DNA from: CAYZXL01 sp964482435
Lineage (GTDB): Bacteria; Auribacterota; JABMQX01
Length of the DNA stretch: 64,000 nt
Direction: 5' to 3'
Assembly: GCA_964482435.1 (NCBI GenBank)
Contig: CAYZXL010000007.1
Location: 1 to 64,000, forward strand
Both the position numbers and the translations under genes were made by a program. The stretch's first letter is position 1. Each line of letters starts with the position of its first letter. Below are positions 1-8,844 of this stretch, piece after piece. The notes below the pieces were generated by a model that saw only the letters and a list, made by a program, of their open reading frames with translations, searched no databases and was not told the origin of the DNA.

Positions 1-463
1 CCCATTGCTCTCGGCTCGCTTATTGAAAGCGCATACCATGTGCCTGCCTTACCCACTTTTTTGGGCGAGTGTGGCTGACCCTTAGGGGCGGCCACCCATA
101 TTTCGCCCCTTCAGGGCTGCAGCCTTTTCTCCGATTGCCTTCCCCAGGGCACCGCCCTGGGTATCCCACGCCCGACAAAAACACAAGCCCAGAAGGGGCG
201 GCATAATACGCTCCCCTACGTCGTGAGGGTCGTGGACAACCTCTATCGCCCCCGAAATACAGCCACACCCTTTTGGGCAACCCGGCGACGGCTGAGTGGT
301 GGGAGGACATGGACGCGGGTGAGGAGGGATCCGCACATGAGGATAGACGTTGGAGAGAATAATGGCGTGCCCTGACGGGAGTTCACCACCATGATGTGCA
401 GGTAATGGGCTGGGAAGGGGCACGGGGGCGGTGGAGAACCTTGAGCTTGTGGAGGTGGCAGCC
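1..463. other. Gene-free, repeat-rich intergenic region
   Basis: No convincing gene is seen. The stretch contains small palindromes such as CCCAGGGC-ACC-GCCCTGGG (143-161) and a 'GCCCCTTCAGGGC' motif near 104-116. Similar short GC-rich palindromes recur elsewhere in the window. The frames that cross it are low-complexity and antisense to one another, so they look like by-products of the repeats rather than proteins. Confidence 0.6.
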
Positions 464-502
464 AAAAAACTGCCCCGGCGACGTTAAGGGTCGCCGGGGC
501 AG
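464..502 (-). terminator. Rho-independent terminator of the porin gene
   Basis: Read on the minus strand, CTGCCCCGGCGAC (502-490), a 7-base loop and the exact complement (482-470) form a perfect 13-bp GC-rich stem, followed by six T (469-464). It lies 19 bases past the porin stop codon. The plus-strand side also ends in A-rich sequence, but the run of T after the stem fits minus-strand transcription. Confidence 0.9.
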
Positions 503-520
503 AAAAATCCGTGGCCTGCC

Positions 521-1780
521 TCAGAAGCTTACGAGGATCTCTCCTCTTATCTCGAGAGCGTCATCGTCGTCAGCGCCGTAAGCGTCCCCCGGCATGAAGT
601 AAGCGACGAGAACCTGTGCTTTCACGCCGTCAGTGTAGTTGAAGGTTACGCTGGCGTCAACTTCGTCGCCAAGATTTTCGTCGAGGCCTGTGGTAGATTT
701 CATAATGCCTGAATCCGTGAGTATCGGGTTCCCAACCGCCGCCGCAACTTGTTCGTCCTGCATGTAGTGATAATAATCAAGGGCCAGCGTCCACAACTCG
801 CTCGGCCGGACGCTTGCTGAAGCATTGAAGATGTGGATGTTGTCCATCTTTGGTGACAGTGCGTGCCCATAGTATCGGTATTGGCCAAGCGGCATGAACC
901 CTTCGTTGTCTTTCGGGGAACCGGGCTCATCCCCCGACGCGAACGTGTAGCCAACCTGAAGCTGCGGTGACCAGGCCATCGCAAAACTGACGCTGGCGCC
1001 GACATCAACCGCAAACGCATCGAGGTCCTGGTTACCGATGTCGCCAGTCTCGTAAGCGGCCTCTCCCCACAGCTTCCAGATGCCGATAGTGTAGTCGCCG
1101 CGGGCGCCGAAGATCAGTGGCTGCCGGTTGAGGTTCGTGTCATCTTCCGCGTAAATGATATACGCTGCGAGTCCCAGGGGGATGATGTTCTCATCCCGCC
1201 AATCCACGTCCAGAAGGTACAGGTTCCAATCCGCGTCGGGGACCAGCGATCGGTTGCGAATGCCCCTCAGGGTCTGAGCTTCCTCGAGTTTGGCGGCTGC
1301 TAAGCTGACCGTCCACGTCGGGAACTCGCCGCTCACTAAGAGGGCGTCATAACTCAGTTCCTTTTCGTTGTTGCTGATGAGAAAGCCGCGCCCGAAGTTC
1401 ATGTGCTGACGCCCGATCTTTGCCGACCAGTCGCTGTTCCGGATATTCTGGAAGAGGACATACCCTTCCGGGACGTCCCCCGTCCCTTCCGCCGACCCGG
1501 AGGTGAAGCCACTCTCCTGGCTCCCCCACACGCCGGTGCCCTCTCCAGTAATCGCGACCCGGACACCATCCGTCAGGTCGGCCAGAGTGCTGACCCGCAC
1601 CCTTTCTTCAATGCGCCCGAAGTCGTCATCCACTGAGTCTTTCAAGTCGGTTACATTTTCCTGGTAGTACGCTCTTGTCCGGAGCTCGCCGGAAACGAGC
1701 ACGGTTGCGAGTTCCGAGTAAGCGTTCAGGCAAAGACCAACTACTAAAGCAACTACGGCCAAGCGCGACACCTTCTTCAT
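521..1780 (-). CDS. Outer-membrane beta-barrel porin, alginate-export-like
   Basis: A 419-residue protein with a Sec signal peptide (MKKVSRLAVVALVVGLCLNA, residues 1-20) followed by alternating beta-strand segments rich in Trp, Tyr and Gly. It has acidic loops and ends in an aromatic C-terminal residue (Phe after Val-Ser), the usual outer-membrane insertion signal. 'RTRAYYQEN' near the N-terminus and 'EERVRV' resemble porins annotated as alginate export (AlgE-like) proteins, but the transported substrate cannot be read from the sequence. The ATG at 1780 is preceded by GGAGGACG. Transcription appears monocistronic, with a strong terminator just downstream. The 266 bases upstream (1781-2046) carry no gene. 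A general diffusion porin is the alternative. Confidence 0.75.
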   Translation of the reverse strand: MKKVSRLAVVALVVGLCLNAYSELATVLVSGELRTRAYYQENVTDLKDSVDDDFGRIEERVRVSTLADLTDGVRVAITGEGTGVWGSQESGFTSGSAEGTGDVPEGYVLFQNIRNSDWSAKIGRQHMNFGRGFLISNNEKELSYDALLVSGEFPTWTVSLAAAKLEEAQTLRGIRNRSLVPDADWNLYLLDVDWRDENIIPLGLAAYIIYAEDDTNLNRQPLIFGARGDYTIGIWKLWGEAAYETGDIGNQDLDAFAVDVGASVSFAMAWSPQLQVGYTFASGDEPGSPKDNEGFMPLGQYRYYGHALSPKMDNIHIFNASASVRPSELWTLALDYYHYMQDEQVAAAVGNPILTDSGIMKSTTGLDENLGDEVDASVTFNYTDGVKAQVLVAYFMPGDAYGADDDDALEIRGEILVSF

Positions 1781-2046
1781 GTCCGTCCTCCAGAAATGCT
1801 TTTTCCTATGTAAAAAACCAGAACAAGTCTGAGATGCGTAGTTTCAATCTATCTGAACATCACGTTGGCAGCCCGCCGCCCAAAAAAGCCATCCCTCCTT
1901 TCCGGGCCCGGTTTTTCAGCTGCGTGTGATGCCGTTAGATGATGAGGAGCAGAGGTGCAGGGGTAGGCTCTGACGGGTTGTGCACATCGAGCAATGACCA
2001 CCCCCTGACCCGGCTACAACCCTACGATGTTGCCAAAAAATTACCA

Positions 2047-2727
2047 TTACTGGTTCTCTTTGTCAACTCTTTTTTCCGACTTCCTCTCCTTTTCTCTCAG
2101 AAAGTTCATTCTCTCCTGAGCCTCCCGCCGCCAGGAAGTCTGCGCCGGCGGGGTGCCGGGCGCCGACGGTGCTGCCTCGGTCAACTGCCGATAGTAGGTC
2201 CGCGCCCTTTCAAAATCACCTTTTTGTTCGTAGCACCTTCCGATGTTGAGCTTTGCCTGCATTCTCACCCACGGGCTTGCTTCGGCTCTTCGGTAGTATC
2301 GAATCGCCTCGTCGTATTTTGCTTCTGCCTCGGACGTCGCCCCCATCAGGTTGTAAACCCACGAGCGAAACCGGCTGTCGCGGTAGTCTTCCAGGAATTT
2401 GAGGTACAGCTTTCTCGCGTCCGCGAACTTCCCCTCCTTGTAGAGAAGATTCCCGGCCTCGATAAGCGAGACCGACCCGTCGAAAGTCCGCGGAAAATCC
2501 TTTCCCACCTGCTGAAACTCCTTCGGCGTTTCTGAGGTCAGCCGGGCCTGAAAAGCTCTCTCAATACTCCTTTTCTGTGAAGCTTGCACGAGCCCGATCA
2601 CCACCAATACCGCCGCAATCAGCGCGGCGGCACCCGCAATCCGCCACTTGTGCCGGACGAAAAACGCGGCGTACCTGAACAATTCCGACTCTTTGACTTC
2701 CTGCGGGGCTTTCTCTTTGTCAACCAA
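2047..2727 (-). CDS. Membrane-anchored tetratricopeptide-repeat protein
   Basis: A 226-residue protein with one transmembrane helix near residues 30-50 (WRIAGAAALIAAVLVVIGLV) and a periplasmic part built of TPR-like helical pairs (roughly residues 85-200, e.g. 'AEAKYDEAIRYYRRAEA' and 'GDFERARTYYRQLTEAAP'). The layout resembles YfgM-like TPR proteins that assist envelope protein assembly, but similarity is only architectural. The start is probably TTG (2727) with GGAG 8 bases before it, since no ATG lies near the N-terminus. It follows the PHP gene by 38 bases and is probably co-transcribed. The C-terminus is strongly charged. Confidence 0.7.
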   Translation of the reverse strand: MVDKEKAPQEVKESELFRYAAFFVRHKWRIAGAAALIAAVLVVIGLVQASQKRSIERAFQARLTSETPKEFQQVGKDFPRTFDGSVSLIEAGNLLYKEGKFADARKLYLKFLEDYRDSRFRSWVYNLMGATSEAEAKYDEAIRYYRRAEASPWVRMQAKLNIGRCYEQKGDFERARTYYRQLTEAAPSAPGTPPAQTSWRREAQERMNFLREKERKSEKRVDKENQ

Positions 2728-2765
2728 CTTTCCGTCTCCGTATTTCTTTCAAGCCATCTCGCGGT

Positions 2766-3416
2766 TTATCTCGAGACTCTCTCGAGAATCCTCTCGGCGT
2801 TGCTTCTCAAAACTTCGCACTGCTCTCGCGTCAGCCCGGCTCCCATGGCCGCTCGCCACCACGACTCGGGAGAGAAAAGGTCTCCTACGTCGTGTGCATC
2901 ACTGTTGAGGACGAGGGAAGCGTCGCACTGCAAGGCAACTCGCGCGACGTGCCCGTTTGTGATGCAGTGAGCCTTCCGGCCGCTCAGCTCCAGGTAGATA
3001 CCTCGCGCACTCGCCAGCTTCGCTTCCTCTTCCGAAATGAGGCCCGGGTGAGCAAGGATGTCTATCCTGGAACGAAGGGCAGCGAGGTTTGTTCCTTTCG
3101 CCACAGGCTCGGTGACTGTCTCCCCGTGGACAACGACCAGCCTCGCCCCCCATTCCCTTATTCGGTCCACGAGCTCCCCTATCTGAGACGGAGGGACGTG
3201 AGTGACCTCCGCCCCCGGCACAACCTTCAACCCGACAGAACCCGAAAGAGATGCGCACACGTCAACGGTCCTTGAAACGACATCCTTCGCGTTCGAGGCA
3301 TCCACGTGGTCCGTAAGCCCTATGGCTTTGTAGCCAGCGTCTTCGGCTCGCCTCACCAGCTCCGAAGGAATCAACGTCCCATCGCTGTGAAAAGTGTGGG
3401 TGTGCAAATCAATCAT
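2766..3416 (-). CDS. PHP-domain phosphoesterase
   Basis: A 216-residue PHP (polymerase and histidinol phosphatase) protein. Metal-binding motifs are in the expected order: HTHTFHSDG (residues 5-13), LTDHVD (about 35-40), PGAEVTHV (about 68-75), VVHGE, AHPG and NSDAHD near the C-terminus. PHP enzymes of this size hydrolyse phosphoesters with a trinuclear metal site; histidinol phosphatase and nucleoside 3',5'-phosphatase activities occur in the family, and the substrate here is not determinable. No histidine-biosynthesis genes are near. Transcribed with the TPR gene downstream and divergent from the secreted protein at 3627. Confidence 0.85.
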   Translation of the reverse strand: MIDLHTHTFHSDGTLIPSELVRRAEDAGYKAIGLTDHVDASNAKDVVSRTVDVCASLSGSVGLKVVPGAEVTHVPPSQIGELVDRIREWGARLVVVHGETVTEPVAKGTNLAALRSRIDILAHPGLISEEEAKLASARGIYLELSGRKAHCITNGHVARVALQCDASLVLNSDAHDVGDLFSPESWWRAAMGAGLTREQCEVLRSNAERILERVSR

Positions 3417-3626
3417 GATTCAGCGCATCCTCAATTCTGTCCGGCCGGGCGCACACGCCCGCGCAGTAAAACTCGATTAAGCTATAGCATCGGCCCGCCG
3501 TTTTCAAGGGAAATTGCCGGTCGGGGTCGTTTGACCTGGGAGGATGTTTCAGGGCATAATTGTCGCGCCCCGAAGGGTGGACTGCGCGGAGCTGAAACGG
3601 AAAGAGATGGCGAAGGAAGGCTGGTC

Positions 3627-5804
3627 ATGGGTGGACTAAGATTGGCACTGGCGGCGGTTCTGGCTTCAGTGAATACACAGTTGCTTGCGTCCAGCGGGAC
3701 GCGGGAGGAGCGCACGTGTTTTCAAACGGCGGGAGGGTATGACGATAAGCTGGACATTGCGTCGGATATTGCGATTGTTTACGGGGTGGACGGGCGTTTG
3801 CCAGACCGGCTCAAGGGGTGGCGGGAGGCGGGATACACGGTTCATTTGATGACGGGGATAGCGTGGGGGTCTTACGAGGACTATTTCGAAGGAAAGTGGG
3901 ACGGGAAGCCGCACCGCGATGAGATTCAGGAGACGAAGGATGGAAACAAGCTGTGGCACGGGGGCTCAACTACGGTCGGGTATAACGTGCCGACGGAATC
4001 GTATGCGAGTTACATCAAGAGCAGGATGAAAACGGCGATAGACCTCGGCGTAGAAGGAATTCACCTCGAGGAGCCGGAGTTCTGGGTTCGGGCGGGGTGG
4101 TCGCCGGCGTTCAGGGCGGAATGGGAGAGGTTTTATGGGGAGCCGTGGGAGGCGCCGGATTCGTCCCCGGACGCGCAGTATCGGGCGTCAAAGCTGAAAT
4201 ACGAGCTGTACTTCCGCTGCCTGAAGGACGTGATTGGGTTCATCAAGGAGTATTCGCGGAGCAAGGGGAGGGAGGTCGAGTGTTACGTGCCGACGCACTC
4301 GATGGTCAATTACTGGAGCTGGGGGATTGTCAGCCCGGAATCGCACCTCGCGGACATTCCGGGGTTGGACGGATATATCGCCCAGACCTGGACGGGAACG
4401 GCTCGCACGCCCAATCAGTACGCCGGGGTCAGGAAGGAGCGGACGTTTGAGACGGCATTCTTAGAATATGGGCAGATGGCGAGCATGATCCGGGCAACCG
4501 GGAAGAAGATGTGGTTTCTGGCGGACCCCGTCGAGGATAACCCGAACCGGACGTGGGAGGATTATCGGCGAAATTACGAGTGCACGGTGATTGCATCGCT
4601 GTTTTTCCCGGAGGCGTGGGGGTTCGAGGTGATGCCGTGGCCGAGCCGGATTTTTCAGGGACAGTACCGAAGAGCAGAGATGACGACGAAAGGGGCGGAG
4701 GGTATTCCGGCGGATTACGCGACGGAGATTCTGACTATCATCAATGCCCTGAATGATGTGAACCAGCACGAGGTGAAGTTCGACTCCGGCACAGAGGGCA
4801 TCGGGGTCCTCGTCTCGGATTCGATGATGTTTCAGAGGGGCGAGCCGTCTCCCACCTCGACGGATGGATTTTTTGGCCTGACGCTGCCGTTGTTGAAAAG
4901 GGGGATTCCGGTGAGACCAGTCCACCTGGAGAATGTTCTGCAACCGAACAGCCTCGCGCCGTACAGGCTGCTCATTTTATCATACGAGTTCATGAAGCCG
5001 CTCAAGGCGGAGTATCACCGGGTGCTTGCGGAATGGGTGAGGAACGGGAACGTGTTGATGTATTTTGGCGATGGGAGCGACCCGTACCATGTTGTGCGCG
5101 AGTGGTGGAACACGTCCGGCGCCAGTTATGCGTCGCCGGTCGAGCATCTTTCTGACACGCTCGGGCTGGCGAGAAAACCGGACCCCGGGCAGCATCGAGT
5201 CGGGAGAGGGTCGGTATTCTGCGAGAACGTCAATCCTGCGGTGTTTGCGGAGGGGAAGGAAGGCGCAGAGAAATTCGTTGCGGCGGTCAAAAGGGCTTTT
5301 GCGAAGGTGGAAGGCTGGGGGGAAGAGCGTTCTCTCGCGAGATGGAAGGAGCAGAATTATCTGCACATGGTCAGGGGGCCGTGCCACATCATCGCAGTGC
5401 TGGATGAGTCGGTTTCGAAGGGGGCTTACGTGTTCTGGGGGAATTTCGTGGACCTCCTCGACGCGAGGCTTGCGGTGCGGACAAAAGTTGAGTTGAAGCC
5501 GGGGGAAAGGGGCTTTTTGTACGACATACTTTCTGCGAAGAGGTCCGGGGCAAGAGCGAAGGTTCTCGCATCCGCATCGCGCATTCGCGGGGAACAGGTT
5601 TCTGCGAGGTCGCTCCGATTCAACTCGCGGGGACCTTCCGGGACGACCGCCGCCACGAGGATTCTTTTGCCGCGAGAGCCGAGAGACATCTCGTTCAGCA
5701 AACCTGTGAAGCCCGCCACCAAAGAATGGGATGCGGCGTCACAAACACTCCTTCTGGTTTACGAGAACGTTCCGGGAGGAATGGAGATCACAGTGCAGTG
5801 GTGA
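3627..5804 (+). CDS. Secreted TIM-barrel-like protein with amidotransferase-fold domain, unknown function
   Basis: The ATG at 3627 is chosen because it follows GAAGGAAGG and begins a signal peptide (MGGLRLALAAVLASVNTQLL); the open frame upstream lacks these signs. The 725-residue product has an N-terminal region with barrel-like motifs (GVEGIHLEEPEFW around residues 140-155, 'DGYIAQTWTG'). A later region (around 430-520, 'YRLLILSYEFMKPLKAEYHR...GNVLMYFGDGSDP') resembles the trimerisation domain of GH42 beta-galactosidases. The C-terminal part is beta-rich. This suggests a secreted glycoside hydrolase or carbohydrate-binding protein, with the Glu pair in 'LEEPEF' as possible catalytic residues. 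I do not recognise a named family. Confidence 0.6.
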   Translation: MGGLRLALAAVLASVNTQLLASSGTREERTCFQTAGGYDDKLDIASDIAIVYGVDGRLPDRLKGWREAGYTVHLMTGIAWGSYEDYFEGKWDGKPHRDEIQETKDGNKLWHGGSTTVGYNVPTESYASYIKSRMKTAIDLGVEGIHLEEPEFWVRAGWSPAFRAEWERFYGEPWEAPDSSPDAQYRASKLKYELYFRCLKDVIGFIKEYSRSKGREVECYVPTHSMVNYWSWGIVSPESHLADIPGLDGYIAQTWTGTARTPNQYAGVRKERTFETAFLEYGQMASMIRATGKKMWFLADPVEDNPNRTWEDYRRNYECTVIASLFFPEAWGFEVMPWPSRIFQGQYRRAEMTTKGAEGIPADYATEILTIINALNDVNQHEVKFDSGTEGIGVLVSDSMMFQRGEPSPTSTDGFFGLTLPLLKRGIPVRPVHLENVLQPNSLAPYRLLILSYEFMKPLKAEYHRVLAEWVRNGNVLMYFGDGSDPYHVVREWWNTSGASYASPVEHLSDTLGLARKPDPGQHRVGRGSVFCENVNPAVFAEGKEGAEKFVAAVKRAFAKVEGWGEERSLARWKEQNYLHMVRGPCHIIAVLDESVSKGAYVFWGNFVDLLDARLAVRTKVELKPGERGFLYDILSAKRSGARAKVLASASRIRGEQVSARSLRFNSRGPSGTTAATRILLPREPRDISFSKPVKPATKEWDAASQTLLLVYENVPGGMEITVQW

Positions 5805-6021
5805 GGGTGAGCAGACCCTCTTGGTCGCCTCTGAGTTCGAGGAGGAGGCTCCCCGCAGAGACCGCAGAAACGGCAGGAAAATCGTTGACGGGAACGCGGA
5901 TTCTGGTAGGCTTCTTGCGAGCGACAAGTCTGCAAATTCAGCGTGCTGAGCGGTTCCTATCACTCAATAGCCTGCGAGGTTCCACGGCCACAGCCGCAGG
6001 GAAGCTTTCAGGCGAGATGGA

Positions 6022-6096
6022 CGGGGCGTAGCGCAGCCTGGTTAGCGCACCTGGCTTGGGACCAGGGGGTCGGCGGTTCAAATCCGCCCGCCCCGA
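6022..6096 (+). tRNA. tRNA-Pro (anticodon TGG)
   Basis: Full cloverleaf: acceptor stem CGGGGCG (6022-6028) pairs with CGCCCCG (6089-6095), discriminator A at 6096. The anticodon stem CCTGG/CCAGG encloses loop CTTGGGA, giving anticodon TGG at 6057-6059. The T-loop is GTTCAAAT. CCA is not encoded. It marks the left edge of the region of gene fragments. Confidence 0.95.
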
Positions 6097-6121
6097 TTTT
6101 TGCCTGCATACCGGGCAAAAA
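6097..6121 (+). terminator. Hairpin directly after tRNA-Pro
   Basis: TTTTTGCC (6097-6104) and GGCAAAAA (6114-6121) form a perfect 8-bp stem with a 9-base loop directly after the tRNA. There is no T-run after the stem on the plus strand, so it may act as a processing or weak termination structure rather than a classical terminator. Confidence 0.4.
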
Positions 6122-6245
6122 TAGAGCAGGAGGGCAGAAGAACAGTTGAGCCGGAGAATCGGAAGTCAATTGGCCTGCGCGACTCTTTATACCTTACCTG
6201 CCTGCGGTCTCCTGATGTCCTGTTCATCTGCTCAGGATTATAGTC

Positions 6246-6620
6246 ATGACCTTCATGTTCGAACACCTTGAAGTCTATCAGAAATCTGTCAACTTCCCCG
6301 GTCGCCTCCTGGGACTGACCGAGACCTTTCCTAAGGGCTACAGATTCCTGGCTGACCAACTGAACCGAGCCACGTCATCGATCGCAGCCAACATCGCCGA
6401 GGGCAACGGCCGGTTCACGAAGGCAGAGCGGAAGAACTTCTTCGGGATCGCCTGCGGCTCCCCACAGGAGTGTGTCAGTGACCGGAGCGTGAAGGCCTCT
6501 GCCGAGGAGGTGGGGTCCGGAAAGGCGTCTTGCGAAGGGGCTGCGGCTGGAGGCGCACGGGGGGTGCTACAGGGCGGTGAGGAGGATGCGGAGGCCAACG
6601 GAGGCGAGGGCGATAGCTAA
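6246..6620 (+). pseudogene. Four-helix-bundle protein (S23-type), C-terminus replaced
   Basis: Residues 1-78 match the four-helix-bundle family often annotated 'four helix bundle protein/23S rRNA intervening-sequence protein': FEHLEVYQKSVNFPGRLLGL, DQLNRATSSIAANIAEGNGR, KAERKNFFGIACGSPQECV. After residue 78 (about base 6479) the family pattern ends and the frame runs through low-complexity sequence antisense to the TauE/SafE remnant. About 40 C-terminal residues of the usual 120 are therefore missing. AGGA lies 8 bases before the ATG. Function of the family is not settled. Confidence 0.65.
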
Positions 6621-6840
6621 TGCGCGGATGATCCAGTGGCCGGGTACATGAGAGGAGAGGCGTGCGCCGAGTTGCGCTCCGGGGAGGACGCCGACGACCA
6701 GCCAAATCGTGCGCCACACACCGCCCGCAAATGACCCGGATGCCACGTGCACAATTGTCCCCGTGAAGGCGGCGATCGCGGAAAAGGACAAGGGGCTGAA
6801 GGTGAGCTGTCCGAGCTGCGGCAGCAAAAAAGGTGGCGCA
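6567..6840 (-). pseudogene. C-terminal remnant of a TauE/SafE-type anion permease
   Basis: The frame ending at 6567 reads TGTIVHVASGSFAGG, VVGVLPGAQLGARLS and WIIRALAIALASVGLRILL, the typical last three membrane segments of TauE/SafE (sulfite/sulfonate exporter) permeases. Only about 90 of the usual 250-270 residues are present. No family sequence is visible upstream of about 6840 on this strand, where the frame becomes low-complexity. No start codon with ribosome-binding site was found, so it is read as a deletion relic. Confidence 0.65.
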
Positions 6841-6955
6841 GGTACTCGGTGGTCTCTCGGTGATGGGGAGCGCAAGGGGCGGCGGTCGCCCGCCAATGTG
6901 CGGCCCGATGGCGGGGCCTCGATGTTGCCGACAAGGTTTCCGGAGAAGACACGGC

Positions 6956-7504
6956 ATGAAGGTCTGCCTTGAGCTATTCCTGACGTTTCTAAAGGTGTCG
7001 CTGTTCACCCTGGGCGGCGGGCTGGCGATGCTCCCGCTGATTCAGCGGGAAGTCGTGGACAGAAGAAAATGGATCGGGAAAGAAGAATTCCTCGACATGA
7101 TCTCGATTTCCAACTCCCTTCCGGGAGCAATAGCTGTCAATGTCGCCACTTCTGTGGGCTACAAGTTGAAGGGCGCCCGGGGCGCAATGTCCGCGGTGCT
7201 CGGCGCCGTCCTTCCTCCGTTTATCGTTATAGTTTTGGTGGCGTCGGCGTTTCTCGGCATAAAGGACAGTCCCGTCGTCCAAGCGATGTTCAAGGGGATC
7301 AGACCTTGCGTCGTCGGCTTGATTGCTATACCGGTTCTTGGGCTGTCGAAAGCCGCCGGTATTAACAGGAAGACCGTGATGATTCCCGTCGTGGTTGTGC
7401 TGGCGGTGGTTCTGTTGAGAATTCATCCGGTTTACGTTGTACTTTTGGCCATCGTTGTGGATGTCGGCTGGGTCTCATGCTCGAAACGGGCGGGGCGCAA
7501 ATGA
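6956..7504 (+). CDS. chrA: Short-type ChrA chromate transporter, first half
   Basis: A 182-residue single-domain chromate transporter (CHR family). The signature FTLGGGLAMLPLIQREVVD (about residues 17-35) and 'EEFLDMISISNSLPGAIAVN' are present, with about six hydrophobic segments. The start at ATG 6956 matches the family N-terminus, and the longer open frame upstream is low-complexity. The stop overlaps the next ATG (ATGA), so the two halves are translationally coupled. Short ChrA proteins work as heteromeric pairs that export chromate or transport related oxyanions. It is intact although flanked by gene fragments. Confidence 0.85.
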   Translation: MKVCLELFLTFLKVSLFTLGGGLAMLPLIQREVVDRRKWIGKEEFLDMISISNSLPGAIAVNVATSVGYKLKGARGAMSAVLGAVLPPFIVIVLVASAFLGIKDSPVVQAMFKGIRPCVVGLIAIPVLGLSKAAGINRKTVMIPVVVVLAVVLLRIHPVYVVLLAIVVDVGWVSCSKRAGRK

Positions 7505-8019
7505 CCTATCTAAAACTCGTGATGAGCTTTCTGAAAGTTGGACTGTTCGGCATCGGCGGGGGATATGCGATGCTTCCACTCATAGAGCATGAGGTGACGT
7601 TGGTGCACGGGTGGCTCTCCCACGAGGAGTTTGTGGATGTCGTTGCGATAGCGGAGGTGACGCCGGGTCCTATAGCGCTGAATATGTCAACGTATACGGG
7701 TTACAAGGTGAAAGGCTTTTCGGGGTCGGTCGCGGCGACCGTCTCGAACGTATTCCCGACTTTTCTCTTGGCGCTCATAGCTTCTCGGCTGTTTTTCAGG
7801 TTCAGGGGGAGTCAGGATGTTGCCAACTTCTTCAAGGGGCTGAGACCCGTGGCCATCGGGCTTATAGCAGCGGCGGGCATCTCGATGGGGAAGGTGTCGA
7901 TTGTTGATTACAGAAGCGCGATCATCCTGTTGGTTGTTTTCCTCTGCGGTTTCAGGTTCAAATTGCATCCCATACTGCTGATTGTTCTGTCGGCGCTGGC
8001 GGGCATTATTCTGTATTGA
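7501..8019 (+). CDS. chrA: Short-type ChrA chromate transporter, second half
   Basis: A 172-residue partner of the preceding gene with the same signature (FGIGGGYAMLPLIEHEV, about residues 15-31) and the EEFVDVVAIAEVTPGPIALN motif. The two proteins are paralogous halves of what is a single two-domain polypeptide in long-chain ChrA. Coupling by ATGA overlap suggests equal synthesis. No chrB/chrR-like regulator is visible nearby, so chromate as the real substrate is family-based inference. Confidence 0.85.
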   Translation: MTYLKLVMSFLKVGLFGIGGGYAMLPLIEHEVTLVHGWLSHEEFVDVVAIAEVTPGPIALNMSTYTGYKVKGFSGSVAATVSNVFPTFLLALIASRLFFRFRGSQDVANFFKGLRPVAIGLIAAAGISMGKVSIVDYRSAIILLVVFLCGFRFKLHPILLIVLSALAGIILY

Positions 8020-8113
8020 GGGATAGGTGTCCGCTTCGCCGGTTGGCACGCGGCAAGAGCACGTCCGGCGCGATGTTGGCGAAGCAGGCAAGATTCCCGG
8101 AAGAGGGGAAAGA

Positions 8114-8530
8114 ATGAGCGACAATCAGCAAGTTGAAAGAGGGCCTTCGGTTTTAGACAAGTTTTTGACCCTGTGGATATTCATTTCCATGGGTGTTGGA
8201 ATCGGAATAGGCTACGGGTGGACAGCACTGACGAAGTTCATTTGGAGCCTCCAGGTAGGCACTACGTCCATGCGGGTCGCGGTGGGGTTGATCCTGATGA
8301 TCTATCGGCCTTTGGCGAAGGTGAGGTGCGAGGAAATGGGTAAGGTCTTTCGGCACTGGAAGATTCTGGCCATCTTCCTCGTTCAGAATTGGATTATGGG
8401 CCTCCTTCTCGTGTTCGGCCTGGCAACTCTTTTCGTCCGCGGCTATCCCCGGTACGCCACCGGCCTAATCCTGATCGGCGTCCCCCGGTGCATCGCCATG
8501 GTAATAGTCTGGAACGACTTAGTGCTCTGA
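8114..8530 (+). pseudogene. N-terminal fragment of ACR3-type arsenite efflux permease
   Basis: The frame starts at ATG 8114 after GGGGAAAG and reads FLTLWIFISMGVGIGIGYG, SLQVGTTSMRVAVGLILMIY, LAKVRCEEMGKVFRHWK and 'CIAMVIVWNDL', all typical of the first half of ACR3 arsenite/H+ antiporters. It stops at residue 138 of the usual ~350. The last codons (after WNDL) lie inside the left end of a MITE-like element at 8519, and no ACR3 sequence resumes on the far side, so insertion was accompanied or followed by deletion. Unlikely to be functional. Confidence 0.8.
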
Positions 8531-8782
8531 TCCATAAATGCAGTGACGTATTTTTCTTTGACAGGATGAAGAGGATGGACAGGATTCTCCGAATGCTGTG
8601 CGTCCCGTTTTCAGTTCTATGAGTCCAGGTCACGGGAGGGCCGTGCACCGGCGGGCTGACCGATCGCCCGCAGGTTCGTGCCTTTCCTTCCAAATCCCGT
8701 CCATTCTGTAAATATTGTCAAGAATCTCCTCGCCTCTGGGGGGTCTCGCAAACGTCGCGGTATTTGTGAACTGATGTACTAA
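8519..8782. mobile_element. MITE-like element A (264 bp)
   Basis: Left end TTAGTGC...ATAAATGCAGTGACGT (from 8519) and the reverse complement of the right end TTAGTAC...CAAATACCGCGACGT (from 8782) form imperfect ~31-base terminal inverted repeats, about two thirds identical. The interior holds inverted 'GACAGGAT...ACAGGATT / ATCCTGT'-type segments. It is closely similar along its length to 46674-46950, with matching blocks such as GTGACGT, CGTCCCGTTTTCA, ATGAGT(C/T)CAGGTC, and TATTTGTGA. No transposase is encoded. It truncates the ACR3 gene. Confidence 0.75.
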
Positions 8783-8844
8783 CTACTCGCGTTCGCAAAG
8801 ACTACCAGATATGGCGTGCGTAGTTCCCCCTGCGGGCGGAGGAG

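Noticed and set aside
82..465. Two overlapping minus-strand frames at the left end
   Set aside because: Built from intergenic palindromes; low-complexity Pro/Gly/Cys peptides without start signals.
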